A stretch of 64,000 nucleotides of DNA, from assembly GCF_033807715.1 (NCBI RefSeq), contig NC_084599.1, positions 5,880,125-5,944,124 on the forward strand, written 5' to 3'. The notes below the pieces were generated by a model that saw only the letters and a program-made list of their open reading frames with translations, did not search any database and was not told the DNA's origin. Numbering within the stretch: position 1 is the stretch's first letter; each line of letters opens with the position of its first letter. The position numbers and the translations under genes are program-made. This stretch comes from Cololabis saira. Taxonomy: Eukaryota > Chordata > Actinopteri > Beloniformes > Belonidae. Of the stretch, positions 9,735-21,500 are shown piece by piece.

Positions 9735-10925
9735 ATGGCGCCCTGCCCACATATCGATGTTCTGATGGGTGGGACCACTGTCTCGTGCTTGTTGGACAGC
9801 GGGTCCATGGTGTCCACGATTCCTGAAAGTTTCTTTGTTGAACATTTTGCACCATGGGGCCAAGAGCGCCTTCAGTCTTGTAATTGGCTGCAGCTGCGAG
9901 CAGCCAACGGTCTTTGTATTCCTTACATTGGCTATTTAGAGCTGGATGTCACTTTGTGTGGGAAGGTGGTCCCTGGTTGTGGGGTCTTAGTGGTAAAAGA
10001 CCCTCCCGGTGCTGCATCTGTTGCCCCTGGGATTTTGGGGAGCAACATCATCCGTCGATGTTATCGGGAACTCTTTGAGGTCTACGGTCCTGCTCTTTTC
10101 GATGCTCCCTCAGTGGTTCAAGCTCCAGTGCCTGTCCTTGAAGCTTTACAACGGTGCCATCAGGCCACCACAGAACCCCAGAGGAACCTCAAGGGTTTCG
10201 CCAGGGTCCGCGATAGATGGGCGGTACGCATACCTGGTGGGGTAATGAAGCTTGTGGCCGCCACTTGTCCAGAACAGCTGGTTGGTCAGGCTGTGCTGTT
10301 TGAACCAACAGAGTCCCGCCTACCTGCAGGGTTATTGGTGTCTCGTTGCCTTGTCCAAGTCATTCGTGGTACAGCTTATGTCCCAGTGGTCAATGTGGGA
10401 ACGACTGATGTCCTCCTTTACCCACGCACTGGTCTTGGTTCCTTGAGTGGGGCCCAGGTTGTCAGCTTACCTGCTGGTGTGACAGAGGTGAAGCCCACTA
10501 CAGCTTCAATCTCATCGCAGGCAGCTTCTGGTGTGGCACCGGGCGGCGTCCAAGCCATGGACCTGTCTGCTTTGACAGAACAAGAACAGATGGGTGTACA
10601 TGCTTTGTTGCAGAGGTATCAGTCAGTTTTCTCGAACCATGAAGGGGACTTGGGTTGTACTAACCTCATTTTGCACGAAATCCCCTTGCTTGACGAGGCT
10701 CCAGTGAGACAGCGGTACCGAAGAATCCCCCCCTCGGAGTATGAGGAGGTGAAGGCTCACATTGATCAGTTGCTTGAAGCCAAAGTGATCCGGGAAAGCA
10801 ACAGCCCCTTTGCTTCTCCCATTGTCCTTGTCCGTAAAAAGGATCGTAGTCTCCGCATGTGCGTTGACTACCGCCTACTTAATAGAAAAACACGGAAGGA
10901 CGCATTCCCTTCTACCTCGCATTGA
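9735..10925 (+). CDS. Ty3/gypsy Pol, protease and start of reverse transcriptase
   Basis: The frame is open from upstream of the gag stop; the first ATG is at 9735. The aspartic protease site reads LLDSGS (DSG codons 9795-9803). A linker follows, then the N-terminal RT segment with VIRESNSPFASPIVLVRKKD and MCVDYRLLN. The frame ends at 10925 because one base appears to be in excess at about 10905-10920 relative to the frame that carries the rest of RT. Either this copy is disabled here or the base is a sequence error. Confidence 0.9.
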   Translation: MAPCPHIDVLMGGTTVSCLLDSGSMVSTIPESFFVEHFAPWGQERLQSCNWLQLRAANGLCIPYIGYLELDVTLCGKVVPGCGVLVVKDPPGAASVAPGILGSNIIRRCYRELFEVYGPALFDAPSVVQAPVPVLEALQRCHQATTEPQRNLKGFARVRDRWAVRIPGGVMKLVAATCPEQLVGQAVLFEPTESRLPAGLLVSRCLVQVIRGTAYVPVVNVGTTDVLLYPRTGLGSLSGAQVVSLPAGVTEVKPTTASISSQAASGVAPGGVQAMDLSALTEQEQMGVHALLQRYQSVFSNHEGDLGCTNLILHEIPLLDEAPVRQRYRRIPPSEYEEVKAHIDQLLEAKVIRESNSPFASPIVLVRKKDRSLRMCVDYRLLNRKTRKDAFPSTSH

Positions 10926-13794
10926 GGAGAGCCTTGATTCACTTGCCGGAGCTTGCTGGTTTACCACTCTTGACTTGGCGAGTGGCTATAATCAGGTCCC
11001 GGTTGCTGAGCAAGACAAGCCAAAGACTGCCTTTTGTACACCTTTCGGGCTCTTTGAATGGAACAGGATGCCGTTTGGCTTGTGCAATGCGCCAAGCACC
11101 TTTCAAAGGCTCATGCAGAGGATGTTTGGAGATCAACAGTGCCAGTCCCTGCTCTTGTACTTGGATGATATTGTTGTCTTTTCTTCTTCTGTTTCACAAC
11201 ACTTGCAGCGACTGGAAGTGGTCCTCAGTCGGCTGCAGAGAGAGGGTTTGAAGGTGAAACTTGAGAAATGTGCCTTTTTTCAAAAAGAGGTTCGCTACCT
11301 GGGGCATATCATCTCCAATCAAGGAGTTTCCACAGACCCTGCCAAGATTGAGGCTGTGGCAAAATGGCAGCGGCCCCGCCAGGTGTCAGAGCTGCGCTCG
11401 TTCTTGGGGTTCGCTAGCTATTACAGGCGGTTTGTGGAGGGGTTCGCTAAGCTGGCGGGCCCTTTGCATCAGTTGGTGGCAAAACTCGCAGGTACCAAGT
11501 CAAAGCGAGGATCTGGGCAGGATCTGAGCTCTTCATGGACACCCCAGTGCGAGCAAAGTTTTGAAGCCTTAAAGGCAAAGTTGGTTTCAGCCCCAGTGTT
11601 GGCTTATGCCGATTTTTCACGTCCATTCATTTTGGAAACTGATGCAAGTTACAGTGGCCTTGGCGCCGTCCTTTCACAGGAGACTGATGGTATTCGACCG
11701 GTTGCTTACGCAAGTAGAGGGCTTCGACCCACAGAACGCAACATGGAAAATTACAGTTCGATGAAGCTGGAGTTCCTTGCACTTAAATGGGCAATGGGAG
11801 AAAAGTTCCGGGAGTATTTGTTGGGGCACAAATGTGTGGTTTTCACAGACAACAATCCGTTGAGCTACCTCAATTCAGCTAAGTTGGGAGCCACAGAGCA
11901 GAGGTGGGCCTCCCAACTTGCTGTCTTTGATTTTGAAATCAGGTATCGCTCCGGACGCATCAACAGGAATGCTGATGCGCTCTCCCGCCAGTATTTATCG
12001 GGGTCTAGCTTGGCTGAACATGTCTTACCGGGCACTTCAGTTCCATCATTCTCCCAGCCAGCTGCAGTCTCCGCCCCAGTGGTACCTGCTGCCCAGGCGA
12101 TGGTGTCTGTCTTCCGGAGTCATTCTCCAGCGGACCTTCGTTCTTTGCAAGAGGTGGATCCTCTTTTGTGTGATCACGTTCTGCCCTTTTGGAAGAGGCG
12201 GGCTAAGCCTACTTTTGAAGAAAGGAAACAACTTCCCGCTTCTGCTTTGACGCTCCTAAAACAGTGGGACCGCTTGGTTGAACGGGAGGGCGTGCTGTAC
12301 CGCCGGACCTTCCGTTCGGATGGAGGTGAAGAATGCTTCCAGCTTGTTCTACCTGCTGTCCTTAAAGAGGAGCTCCTTACCCAGTTGCATCAAGACCATG
12401 GCCATCAGGGTATTGAGCGTACCACGGAATTGGTGCGGCAACGTTGTTACTGGCCGGGGATGTCCGCTGACATCAAACAGTGGGTCCAGACATGTGAGCG
12501 TTGCCAAGTTGCTAAAGATTCAGGGTCAGTGCCCCATAGTTTTATGGGCCATGTTCTGGCGTCTCGGCCGAACGAGATTGTCGCCATCGACTTCACGTTG
12601 TTGGAACCTTCACGGAACGGGTTGGAAAATGTCTTGGTAATGACCGATGTGTTCAGTAAATACACAGTGGCAATTCCAACACGAGATCAGCAGGCAGCGA
12701 CTGTGGCTCGAGTCCTGCTGACCGAATGGTTTTTTCGGTTTGGTGTGCCAAATCGCATTCATTCCGATCAGGGTCGGAACTTTGAGAGTTCCCTGATCCA
12801 ACAACTGTGTCGCTTGTACGAGGTCAATAAATCACGAACCACTCCTTACCATCCGGCCGGCAACGGGCAGTGTGAACGTTTTAACAGAACTCTCCATGAC
12901 CTCTTGCGGACTCTACCAGTCTCCCGGAAGCGGGATTGGGTTTCTTGTCTCCCACAAGTATTGTTTTGTTATAACACTACGCCACATCAAAGTACAGGAG
13001 AGTCTCCTTTCTTTTTGATGTTCGGTCGGGAACCTAGGCTCCCTGTGGACTTCCTTTTGGGCCGAGTTCAGGATGCTGAGCCAGGGGAAGTACAGGACTG
13101 GATGACCGAACATCAGGCGAGGCTCAAGGTTGCATTTGAGAATGCTCGTGGTAGGCTGTTGGCGGCTGCAGGTCGACGAAAAGAGCGACACGACCAGCAT
13201 GTTCGAGAGGCTCCTTTGCAGGTGGGCCAGCACGTCTACCTCCGAGATCTTGGTGTTAGGGGTCGACACAAGCTTCATGACAAATGGAGCTCTGTCCCCT
13301 ACCAGGTGCTGAAAGCCCCACCCAGAGATGGGGCAGTTTACACCATTGCCCCTGTGGAAGAGTTGCATAGGGCTCGGCAGGTGCACCGAGACATGCTGAA
13401 GCCCCTGGTCGTGTCTGGTACCCATCTTCCTAGGGCGCCGCTTCCACCAGCTTTGGCAGCGCCTGCAGCCTCCCCAGGTCCACCTGAAGGTGGTGAACTA
13501 TGGTTTTTGGTCCGTGACACTGTTTCACCCTCTGCCACCGAGGCGCCAGCCCATCCCTGTCATACAGGGCCAGCTGTGATGACATCAAGTATTGAGCCTA
13601 ATCCTGGCACCACTGCAGAACCAGAACATCTTCGCTCTGTGTCCCTTCCCTCTACTGGTCAGTCCAGTCCTCCTCAGTCAGTCTTGCGTCGAACCGGCCG
13701 TTCCACCGCCGTCAACACCCCAATGTTCATCGCCTTCCCCAGTCTGTTGGCACTAGGGGTAACGCAGTGCCTGAACCTTCACAGCCAGTGGTAA
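10917..13794 (+). CDS. Ty3/gypsy Pol, reverse transcriptase, RNase H and integrase
   Basis: This continues pol in the next frame. The RT catalytic box is YLDD (11158-11169), preceded by TTLDLASGYNQVPVAEQDKP and MPFGLCNAPSTFQ. RNase H has ETDASYSGLGAVLSQ and the Ty3-type FTDNNPL. The integrase zinc finger has HQDHGHQG and CERCQVAK, the core has VAIDF, IHSDQGRNF and YHPAGNGQCERFN (D, D and E), and a C-terminal region with HDKWSSVPYQVLK follows. The domain order RT-RNase H-integrase is that of typical Ty3/gypsy elements. The open frame begins formally at 10810, but pol homology starts after the break near 10917. Confidence 0.93.
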
Positions 13795-13859
13795 ATTCGC
13801 AGTCTGTTCTGTTTAGGCCTTGGTCCTAGTTTGGTGTAGTCCGTCGTCGGGGCGACGAC

Positions 13860-13878
13860 GCAGAAAGCGGGGGTGGAA
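13860..13878 (+). other. Polypurine tract
   Basis: GAAAGCGGGGGTGGAA lies directly before the 3' LTR, the expected plus-strand priming site. Confidence 0.8.
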
Positions 13879-15199
13879 TGTGGCAGGTTGGGTGTTGCTC
13901 TGCCCCACCCCCTCCCACTCAATCGGCATCACCTGTGCTTGATTGTTAATCAGCATCACCTGTTAAGTACTGCGCTCCTGCAGGTCGCATCCTCTCTCTG
14001 GCATTGACCTGGAAAGGACCTGTGTCGGCTTGCTCCAGTTTGGCGTGCTCTGTTAGCTTGGTCTTGGCATGATTAGTGTGTGGTTGTTCACAAGTGTTGG
14101 CCGTGTCAGTTGGGTTGCAGCTGGAGGAGTTGTGGTGTCCCCTCTCTCTGCTGTTTTGCAGACTGGGACTGGATCTAGAGTGTTAAAGCTCTCTTTATCG
14201 CTGTGGAATCTGCAGAAGTTTTCTCTCCTCCTGCGCTCCTAGGATCCACTGCACAGCTTATTGCTGTCCATCACAGCCATCCAAGTCAAACCTCCGCGGC
14301 CTCCAGCCTTGGTGCAGCCGCTTCGTTTTCACTCCGTTTTCACTCTCACTTCCACGCTATTGTTTTAATTCTGGTTGCGGCTCTCCACGCATCAGACGGA
14401 AGCCCCACCGCAATTGTGTTTCTTTGTTTGTTGGTTTATTTCTTTTTGTTTATTTTTGGCTAATTATTCATTTGCTTTCTGGTTCCTCCTTGGGCCAGCT
14501 GTTTAGAGCATTTTTCTTTGTTTATTTATTTTCTTTTTTTTGAGTCACATCTGGTTGTTTAGTTTTTGGTTACATGTCTGATTTTGTTATTTAGCTATGG
14601 GTTGCCACCCATAGCTGAGTTACTATTTAAGTATTTCTGTTTACCTTAAAACAATTAATTTGTATTCTTTATGTTGGTCTGCATGTGGGTGTGAATGTTG
14701 TGAGAGTATTTTAGAATAGGCCATTTTAAATATTTGTATAAACCAACCCTTGAGTGTCACTTCCCCTAATTTTGTTTCTTTTCCCCCTGGACAGGAGCTG
14801 GGTAGTGCGTGGCAGACTCCCTGGTGGTGGTCCCCATCTCACATCCCTTAAGTTGCTGTGGCACGTGGTGGTTTGGTTTGTAGTGTTGTGTGTTTTAAGT
14901 TTCTTTAATCTGTCCGCCTCCCTGAGTTTGGCCCTGCTCCCCTTTTTTTGTTTATTTTTCCCCTTAAACTACTGTGGTTTTAGCAGACACTCGGGTTGAA
15001 AAGAACATGTTCATTTTAAACTATTGTTAAATAAAAGTAATTTATATATCTTTGGAAGTCCGTCTCATGTACTCTTTTTAACTTAGTGTAACGAATCTGT
15101 GTGACCTCATAGTAGACCGAGTCGAGTTTATTTCCTGGGGTGCAATTCCCCAGGTGGCGTTGTTGGACAATTTCCCCCTCTGCACTACGTCTCGCCACA
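13879..15199 (+). repeat. 3' LTR of Ty3/gypsy element
   Basis: 1321 bp, TGTGGC...GCCACA. It matches the 5' LTR except for about three substitutions that I can see (one near the start, two near the end). Confidence 0.95.
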
Positions 15200-15529
15200 C
15201 ACCATTACAATACTTATAGGCAACTAGTCATCATATCTCCTGCTCTCTGAAACACATGTTAATGCTCAATAGTACACATATATGCTTCTTTAATATATTT
15301 GCATTATACTAAGATTCATTCATTTTCAATGGCTTTTGTCCTTAATGGCTTTTTTCCCCCTTACATTACTTTTACTTTTATACTTTAAGTAGTTTTGAAA
15401 CCAGTACTTTTATACTTTTACTTGAGTAAAAAACTTGAGTTGATACTTCAACTTCTACAGGAGTATTTTTAAACTCTAGTATCTATACTTCTACCTGAGT
15501 AATGAATGTGAATACTGAAGACAGCTCTG

Positions 15530-15780
15530 CTAGTGTAGAAAGCAAAGTAGGGGGTGTATTGGGATTGGCCAAGTCACCGTTGGATCCAGACCCTAGTGGT
15601 CAGTGGGGGACGTGCAGGTTACCGGCTGGTTGTTGCTCCAGGATTCCAGAGGGGGGCGCTGTTGCGTCCAGACCGTTCTGCCGAACTCCACTACACGACA
15701 GAAGAGGAAGAGCGAGTAGCGAGTTCGTGATTAGCCGCTTGTTAGCCCTCCGACCCGCAGCTGAAGTTCGAAGACAACAG
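15530..15780 (+). promoter_or_regulatory. sgta: Probable sgta promoter and non-coding exon 1
   Basis: GC-richer sequence follows the hAset of nested transposons, with an inverted CCAAT box (ATTGG, 15564-15568). It ends in AAGACAACAG followed by GTAAGA (donor at 15781). No TATA box is seen. SGTA genes elsewhere start translation in exon 2, so an untranslated exon 1 here fits. The transcription start is not defined by the sequence. Confidence 0.55.
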
Positions 15781-16362
15781 GTAAGATCCACAGGTCGAGC
15801 TTCCCGGGGAAGGGTTTATATTGTCCATGAGGGCAGTGCTTTTACTGAGCCGTAACAGGCCTATCTGGGCTGTCAAGACGCCACCGATCACAACCAACAA
15901 GTCACGCCAGACTTCCTTTCTGAATCACGCAAGTAAACAGAAACTGCCTCTGATCGAGTCTGGAGTTCTCTGGGACTAATGTTCCCTACATGTGTTGAGC
16001 TCGCAGGACCCGGCCTCTCGTTCGGCGTATGTTACATCCATCACCGAACTCTTGAATTTAAGTGATTACAGTTTTAAGTCTTGTAGTCTCTTCTTAGCAT
16101 GGTTGACAGGCTAAGCTAAAGGCTAGCCCTTGTGTCTGGTTTAGAGGCTCTTCACGTGGAACATGGCTGGTTATAAAACCAGTCAGAGCTCATTTACATT
16201 CACATGAAACTTGTCGACTATACTGAACCATCCACAAGCCGCCATGGGGGAAGACGTGGCGGATCTGCAGCGAGCTGGAGCTGCTGGAACATTCCAGAGC
16301 TAATGTCAGTGTGACTGTGCTGAGTGTGACGTAGGCACGTCAACAGTCCGCCATCTTGGGAG

Positions 16363-16820
16363 GGGCAAGACGGGCCAGTCATTAACATAAAACCACTGAT
16401 AAACTAAAGCAACTCCTGAGTTTGGGCAAGACGGGCCAGTCATTAACATAAAACCACTAATAAACTAAAGAAACTCCTGAGTTTGGGCAAGACGGGCCAG
16501 TCATTAACATAAAACCACTGATAAACTAAAGAAACTCCTGAGTTTGGGCAAGACGGGCCAGTCATTAAGATAAAACCACTAATAAACTAAAGAAACTCCT
16601 GAGTTTGGTAGCTATCACTCACAGTCATTAACATTATGACTAACATTAACAGTCATTAAGATAAAACCACTGATAAACTAAAGCAACTCCTGAGTTTGGG
16701 CAAGACGGGCCAGTCATTAACATAAAACCACTTCTTAAACTAAAGAAACTCCTGAGTTTGGGCAAGACGGGCCAATCATTAACATAAAACCACTTCTTAA
16801 ACTAAAGAAACTCCTGAGTT
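16363..16820. repeat. 61-bp minisatellite
   Basis: GGGCAAGACGGGCCAGTCAT starts at 16363, 16424, 16485, 16546, 16698 and 16759. The spacing is exactly 61 bp except for one interrupted unit that contains a GGTAGCTATCACTCAC spacer, which recurs after the last unit. Confidence 0.95.
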
Positions 16821-16959
16821 TGGTAGCTATCACTCACACATTTTAAAGTTTATAAGATCAACATTTGAGTTTCACTCAAATTTACAAGTTACATTGGAAG
16901 TTACCAGACAAAAAGAAAGTCCAGAGTGCTCAGAAGGTTCATCTAAATCATGTGATGAA

Positions 16960-17150
16960 GGTGCTCTTTGGTGGGAAAAAGGATGTCAAAAAAAGGAAGA
17001 AAATCCAAGGCACTCTCCTTCAAATATAAAAAGCCTTTATTTGAAATGGCTATTTCATGTAGAAGATTAAAAGATTGGGCTACAGCCCACGTGTTTGGGC
17101 CACAGCTTCCTCAGGGGGGAACACTCAACACATTGATTCTCCTTAAATGT
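16960..17150. repeat. Probable dispersed repeat fragment
   Basis: Contains AAAAAGCCTTTATTTGAAAT followed by CACGTGTTTGGGCCACAGCT and TCCTCAGG. I recall a fish repeat with similar wording, CCTTTATT then ACGTGTTTCGG then CTTCATCAGG, so this is probably a decayed copy. Confidence 0.4.
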
Positions 17151-18370
17151 GATGATTGAAATCACCTGGGCAGGTGGGAGGACAAATGGAAACAAGAGAA
17201 ATAACAGATAATGACCAATAAATGGCTCCACCAACTGTTAAACAATTAAATACTGGAAATAGGATAAGAAAGAACACTATCTGTAATGAAAAAAAGTTAC
17301 AAAAAAGGACTGAAATCAATGTGTTCATTTAAACCTGGATAGATAGTGGCTTTCATTTGGTAAATATAAAAGGTCTCTCTCTGCAGAAGTAATTAGAGTC
17401 CGTCACCTGTCTGTTATTTTCTCATTTCAAAGTTTAAATCACAATTATTCACCAATAGTAAAGTTTATAAACTCGTAATGGAAATTAGGTTCTTACCAAA
17501 TTTGTTCGTTTATAAGGTCTGGGTCTGTTTTGTTTTTTTTCTTGTCAAGAAAATTTGTTTTTATCCTGCAAATGTTTTGATTTTTGATCTTTATTTTCTG
17601 TTATATTTTTTCATTTGACCAATTTTTTTCCTTTTTATATGTGTAAAATTAAAGTAATAAAACCATTTCTTCCAAAGTTGTGCATTTTTAAAGTTGAACC
17701 TTCGGAAAATGTATTTTTCACTTTTTCTATTAATTGATTTTTTTGTCACAGTTTGAATTTTACAAGTCACAAATTGAGTTAAACGTTTTGCGTTTTTATA
17801 AATTTCAAGATTTATTTATTTACAAATGAGCAAGGTCAAAACAGAATTACACAATTTTCATGCAAATTTGCAACCTAAGAAAGTAAAATTCTGTTTTCAT
17901 TTCAGTCTTTAAAATTTATTGTTATATTTTGAGTTTTTCAATTTAAAACTTTTTTTAATGAATTTTCCCAGCTCAGTTATTTTAGTTAGTTGTCTTAGCG
18001 CAGCTCACCCAAACAGAATCTACGTGATGTAACTAGGTTCATTTAGCCAACTAAACTAAACTTCAAAAAAGTTTGAATTTTGAGTCACAAATTTCAACTG
18101 TTTTCCTCATAAAGTTTTGATATGTTTCCTTCCCAAAATTTGCAAGTTCATAAAGTCCCAATTTCTTAGTTTTTACCTGGTCATTTGCAGCTTTCAAAGT
18201 GTTTTTAAAGTTTTCTGTTTTTTTTTGCTGATGTTAAAGGGTTTAAACTGCGCTGCTGCACCGGAGTTTTATAAAACGGGTTCCCCAGAACGCAGAGTCG
18301 ACCCAGAACCTGTGTTCTGGAGCAGCTGAACCTGTGAGTAACCAGGTTTTTAATCCGACGTCTGTTGCAG

Positions 18371-18514
18371 GAGCGTCTACCTCCCTGAACGCCGAGGTCC
18401 CAACCTCCGTCGCCATGACAGACAACAAGCGCCTCGCCTTCTCCATCATCCGGTTCCTCCACGATCAGCTGCATTCGGGGAATCTGTCCTCAGACGCTCA
18501 GGAGAGTCTGGAAG
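18371..18514 (+). CDS. sgta: sgta exon 2 (start codon)
   Basis: Acceptor TTGCAG ends at 18370 and donor GTGAGT begins at 18515. ATG at 18415 in GTCGCCATGAC is the start; codons run to GAA G, phase 1. It encodes [10 protein letters not shown] and [11 protein letters not shown]. Confidence 0.95.
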
Positions 18515-21500
18515 GTGAGTCCGCCAGCACCCTCCAGGAGCTGCTTTCCCTCTCGGCTTTTTCTACTTCCTGTTGATCAGATCTCCTCCCTCTTCAGTTG
18601 CTGTTCAGTGTCTAGAGACGGCGTTTGAAGTCTCCACCGATGACCAGACTCTCGCAGTTCCCCTGACGTTACCAGAGATCTTTTCTTCGGCTACAGCTCA
18701 GGTAGACGTTGTGAACAGTCGATTTGTTTCATTCCAGTATCTAAGAATATCCAGTCGGGCACATCTGTGGGCAGCAAACATTTGATGGTGCCCCTTGGGT
18801 CCTGCCCGAGGACCCCAGTCTCTTTAAGTTACAACACTAGGTGGGATTCATTCAGAGTATGTTCAGTGTAGAACCAGTAAAACCAGCTGAGTGCAGCTCC
18901 GGCAGGTGAGGTTTCTCCACCTCAACAGTATCTACTTTTAAACGTTTATTTCTTATCACACGGAGAGGGGACCGGACTAGAGGGCTGCTTTGGGGTTGGG
19001 ACCGGGATGTAGCCTAGCGACAAGAGGGAAATCAATGAGGTGGAAAAGAACCTCAAACAAGGTCTTTACAAAACAAAGACGAAGCAAGACAAGTCAGATG
19101 TTTGGAGAAACTGCGTTTAGTGTCTGTGGAGCATCTTGGAAGAGAGACGAGGGATTTGAACCAGCAGTCGGTCAGCAGCATTCTCTTCCTCCACAGATAT
19201 GTGGCAAAGTAATGGCAAAGCAATTAATTTGTTAAATTAATTTGTTTCATTCGTTAACTTTCTTTATTGTTATTTATTAGAGTTATTTGAGCCACTCACA
19301 GCTACTCTCGTTGCTGTAACCTCAACCACATAATTGATGCGCGAAAGGAAAAATAGCTTGTGTGATGACAATGATGGATTTGCATCTAACTTTCAGTCAG
19401 GTTTCCTATGAACTGTCAATTATCCATCAAGCTCCACAATGATCATGTTCACATTAAATCAGATAGATTTGTCTGGACATTTCTCATGCAGGACGGGAGA
19501 AGACTCTAAATCAATGCTTCTCTATTATTGTGTGGCATGAATTCTCCGAGTTTAGCGGGTGCGGGCGGGAGTGGATATAAACACTGGGAGCGGGCGGGAG
19601 TGGTCAGAAATTCAGCCAGAGCCGGATGAAGAAAACAGTCCCGCGCAGGGCTCTAAACTGGACCATCAGTTACATTAGGGTGTGCCATTCTGTTCAGACT
19701 CTTTAAAACGAACAACAAACTCTTAACCTGGATCCTGACCTGGCCGAGAAGTGATCGCACCAATATTTCCTCTTCTGGGCAGTTTATAAATGGCGGCATG
19801 GAAGTGGATCAATCCCAAACTAAAGAGTTGTAATAATCCAGTCGACTGGTAGCAAAGACATGAATAACTCCCGAGGTCGCTAGAATGAATCTAGACCTTT
19901 ACCCTACTGAGAAGCTGTAGATTGAAACCGTTTTAATCAATGAGCCTGTCTGTTAGTCAAAATTAAAGCCAGAGTCAAAATTCACATCAAGATTTCTCAC
20001 AAACTGCTTCCAGTACCTGCATATGGGGCCAGTTACACCGCCACCACCATCTAAAATGTTTCACTGACCAAAAACAATAGTTTCTGTCTGGTTCTTGTTC
20101 AAATTTAGTACATTTCTCTCCAACCACAAGTTTAATTCCTTTACTCATTAGCCGAGCCACCTCATCTGAGGGTCTTCAGAATCGATTATCAAGATTTGAT
20201 TCGATTCCCATATCGATTTGGGTTAGTGTTATTAAAACAGTTTTTTGAGCTGTTGCCTGAATGATATTATTCGACATATTAATACTAGTATTATATTGAG
20301 ATTCAAGAGCAAGTATTGCAGCTAATGATGCTGTAAGGACCAATCAGCTCCCAGAATGCTGATAGAACTGCTTTCAGAAACATCGTGGGTCAGAATTACC
20401 AAACAGATCCAGGGAGGAAACAGAGACGGATGAAATCGCTTTTATTTTTTCCCACGTTCCGTTTAAATTTTTTCAATTTTCAGTCTTTTTTGGTTTAACA
20501 TTTTTGAGAATTTGGTTTTTAGCATTTTATGCAAATGTAACCCCAAGACAGTATATAAAGTTATGAAATATAGACAATTTATGCAACTATAACTGAAAAC
20601 TTTAATGTTTTCATACCTTTAAACATATTTAAAGGCAAAAACATGGCACTAGTTATTCTCGTGTCCAACAAAACATTCTTTTTGGGGCATAAACAAAAAA
20701 ATACTAAAAATGAGAATCGATTTAGAATCGGAAAATCAATTTTTTTTTCAACACAGGCCTACCCACTGGGGCGGGATCTAATCCCCAACCTGGAGAGGAT
20801 TTTGAGGCACTGATTGTCATCCCAGCAGCGAACCTCTCCAGTGAGAGTTGCAGGTTGTGGTCTGATGGAGGCGACAGAACCACATCATCTGCAAAAAGCA
20901 GAGACCCAATCCCCAGGTCGCCTCACCATGTCCTTAACGAACATAATCGGTGACTGAGGGCAGCCACGGCGGGGTCTCACCCCTGATCCTGATGCTAGAT
21001 TAAAAAGGGAACAGAAAACCCTCCCCTCATGGATGTGTTACGTGTGATCAGCTGAAGATGTGCAGCACGTGTTGATGTTTTTGTTGGTGGTTTTTATTCC
21101 TCCAGGACCTGGTCTCTGATTCGCTGTCTGTTCTGCAGTTTTCAGAACAATCGCAGGTCAACAACAACTCCACCCTGAACTCTCCGACGGAGGAGCAGCG
21201 AGCCGAGGCGGAGATGCTGAAGAGCGACGGTGAGTTGAGCCACCTCCTCCCCTCCCGGGTACCGGGGACGGTTGACACGGGCCCATCGAGCCGTGATGGA
21301 GCGTGCTGAACACAAACACGTTCTAACACCATTTCCACTAGGGCTGTAACAATAAATCATGCCACGAAATTTTGCGATACAAAAACGTCACGATACGTGT
21401 CGTGGAGGTGACAAACTGTATCGCGATATTGGTTTATTAATATTAATCTATTGTGTTGAATAGTAACGCGCATCCGACCACGCCTCGACCCGCGGACCAA

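Larger units (their letters stand above)
7003..15199 (+). mobile_element. Ty3/gypsy LTR retrotransposon, nearly complete
   Basis: It has 1321-bp direct LTRs, a leader, gag, a protease-RT-RNase H-integrase pol region and a purine tract. There is no env. The target duplication is CACC (6999-7002 and 15200-15203). By eye the LTRs differ at only about three positions, so the insertion looks young. The only obvious lesion is a single-base frame break in the RT region near 10905-10920. It interrupts the hAT element. Confidence 0.95.
3386..15529. mobile_element. Non-autonomous hAT element (Tol2-like ends), carrying two nested insertions
   Basis: The left end is CAGAGGTGTC (3386-3395) and the right end is GACAGCTCTG (15520-15529), an inverted match with one mismatch. 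Left flank CTAGTGGT and right flank CTAGTGTA agree at 6 of 8 bases, fitting an 8-bp hAT duplication. The subterminal AGTA/ACTT-rich sequence resembles Tol2-type ends, including TACTTTTTACTCCTTACATT near 6745. Removing the two nested elements leaves roughly 0.7 kb of non-coding hAT sequence at 3386-3413, 6636-7002 and 15200-15529. It ends about 250 bp before the proposed sgta exon 1 donor. Confidence 0.75.
15781..18370 (+). other. sgta: sgta intron 1
   Basis: Holds a 61-bp minisatellite (16363-16820) and a dispersed repeat near 16960-17150. From about 17150 to 18200 it is AT-rich sequence with no open frame or repeat structure that I recognise. Confidence 0.5.
18702..21156 (+). other. sgta: sgta intron 3
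   Basis: Contains a hAT-like repeat (19020-19660), an ATCGATTC-type repeat (20166-20763) and a minus-strand LINE reverse transcriptase remnant (20770-21010). The remainder shows nothing else recognisable. Confidence 0.6.

Noticed and set aside
15593..15600. A perfect second copy of CTAGTGGT that could be the right target duplication of the hAT element
   Set aside because: No hAT end precedes it. GACAGCTCTG at 15520-15529 is a one-mismatch inverse of the left end and is followed by CTAGTGTA, a 6 of 8 match, which fits better.
16363..16820. Regularly spaced repeats resembling a CRISPR array
   Set aside because: The 61-bp units are directly tandem with no variable spacers, in a vertebrate intron.
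21131..21156. Upstream AG acceptors for sgta exon 4 (CTGCAG and TTTTCAG)
   Set aside because: Both break the reading frame with exon 3; only the AG at 21156 keeps phase 0.
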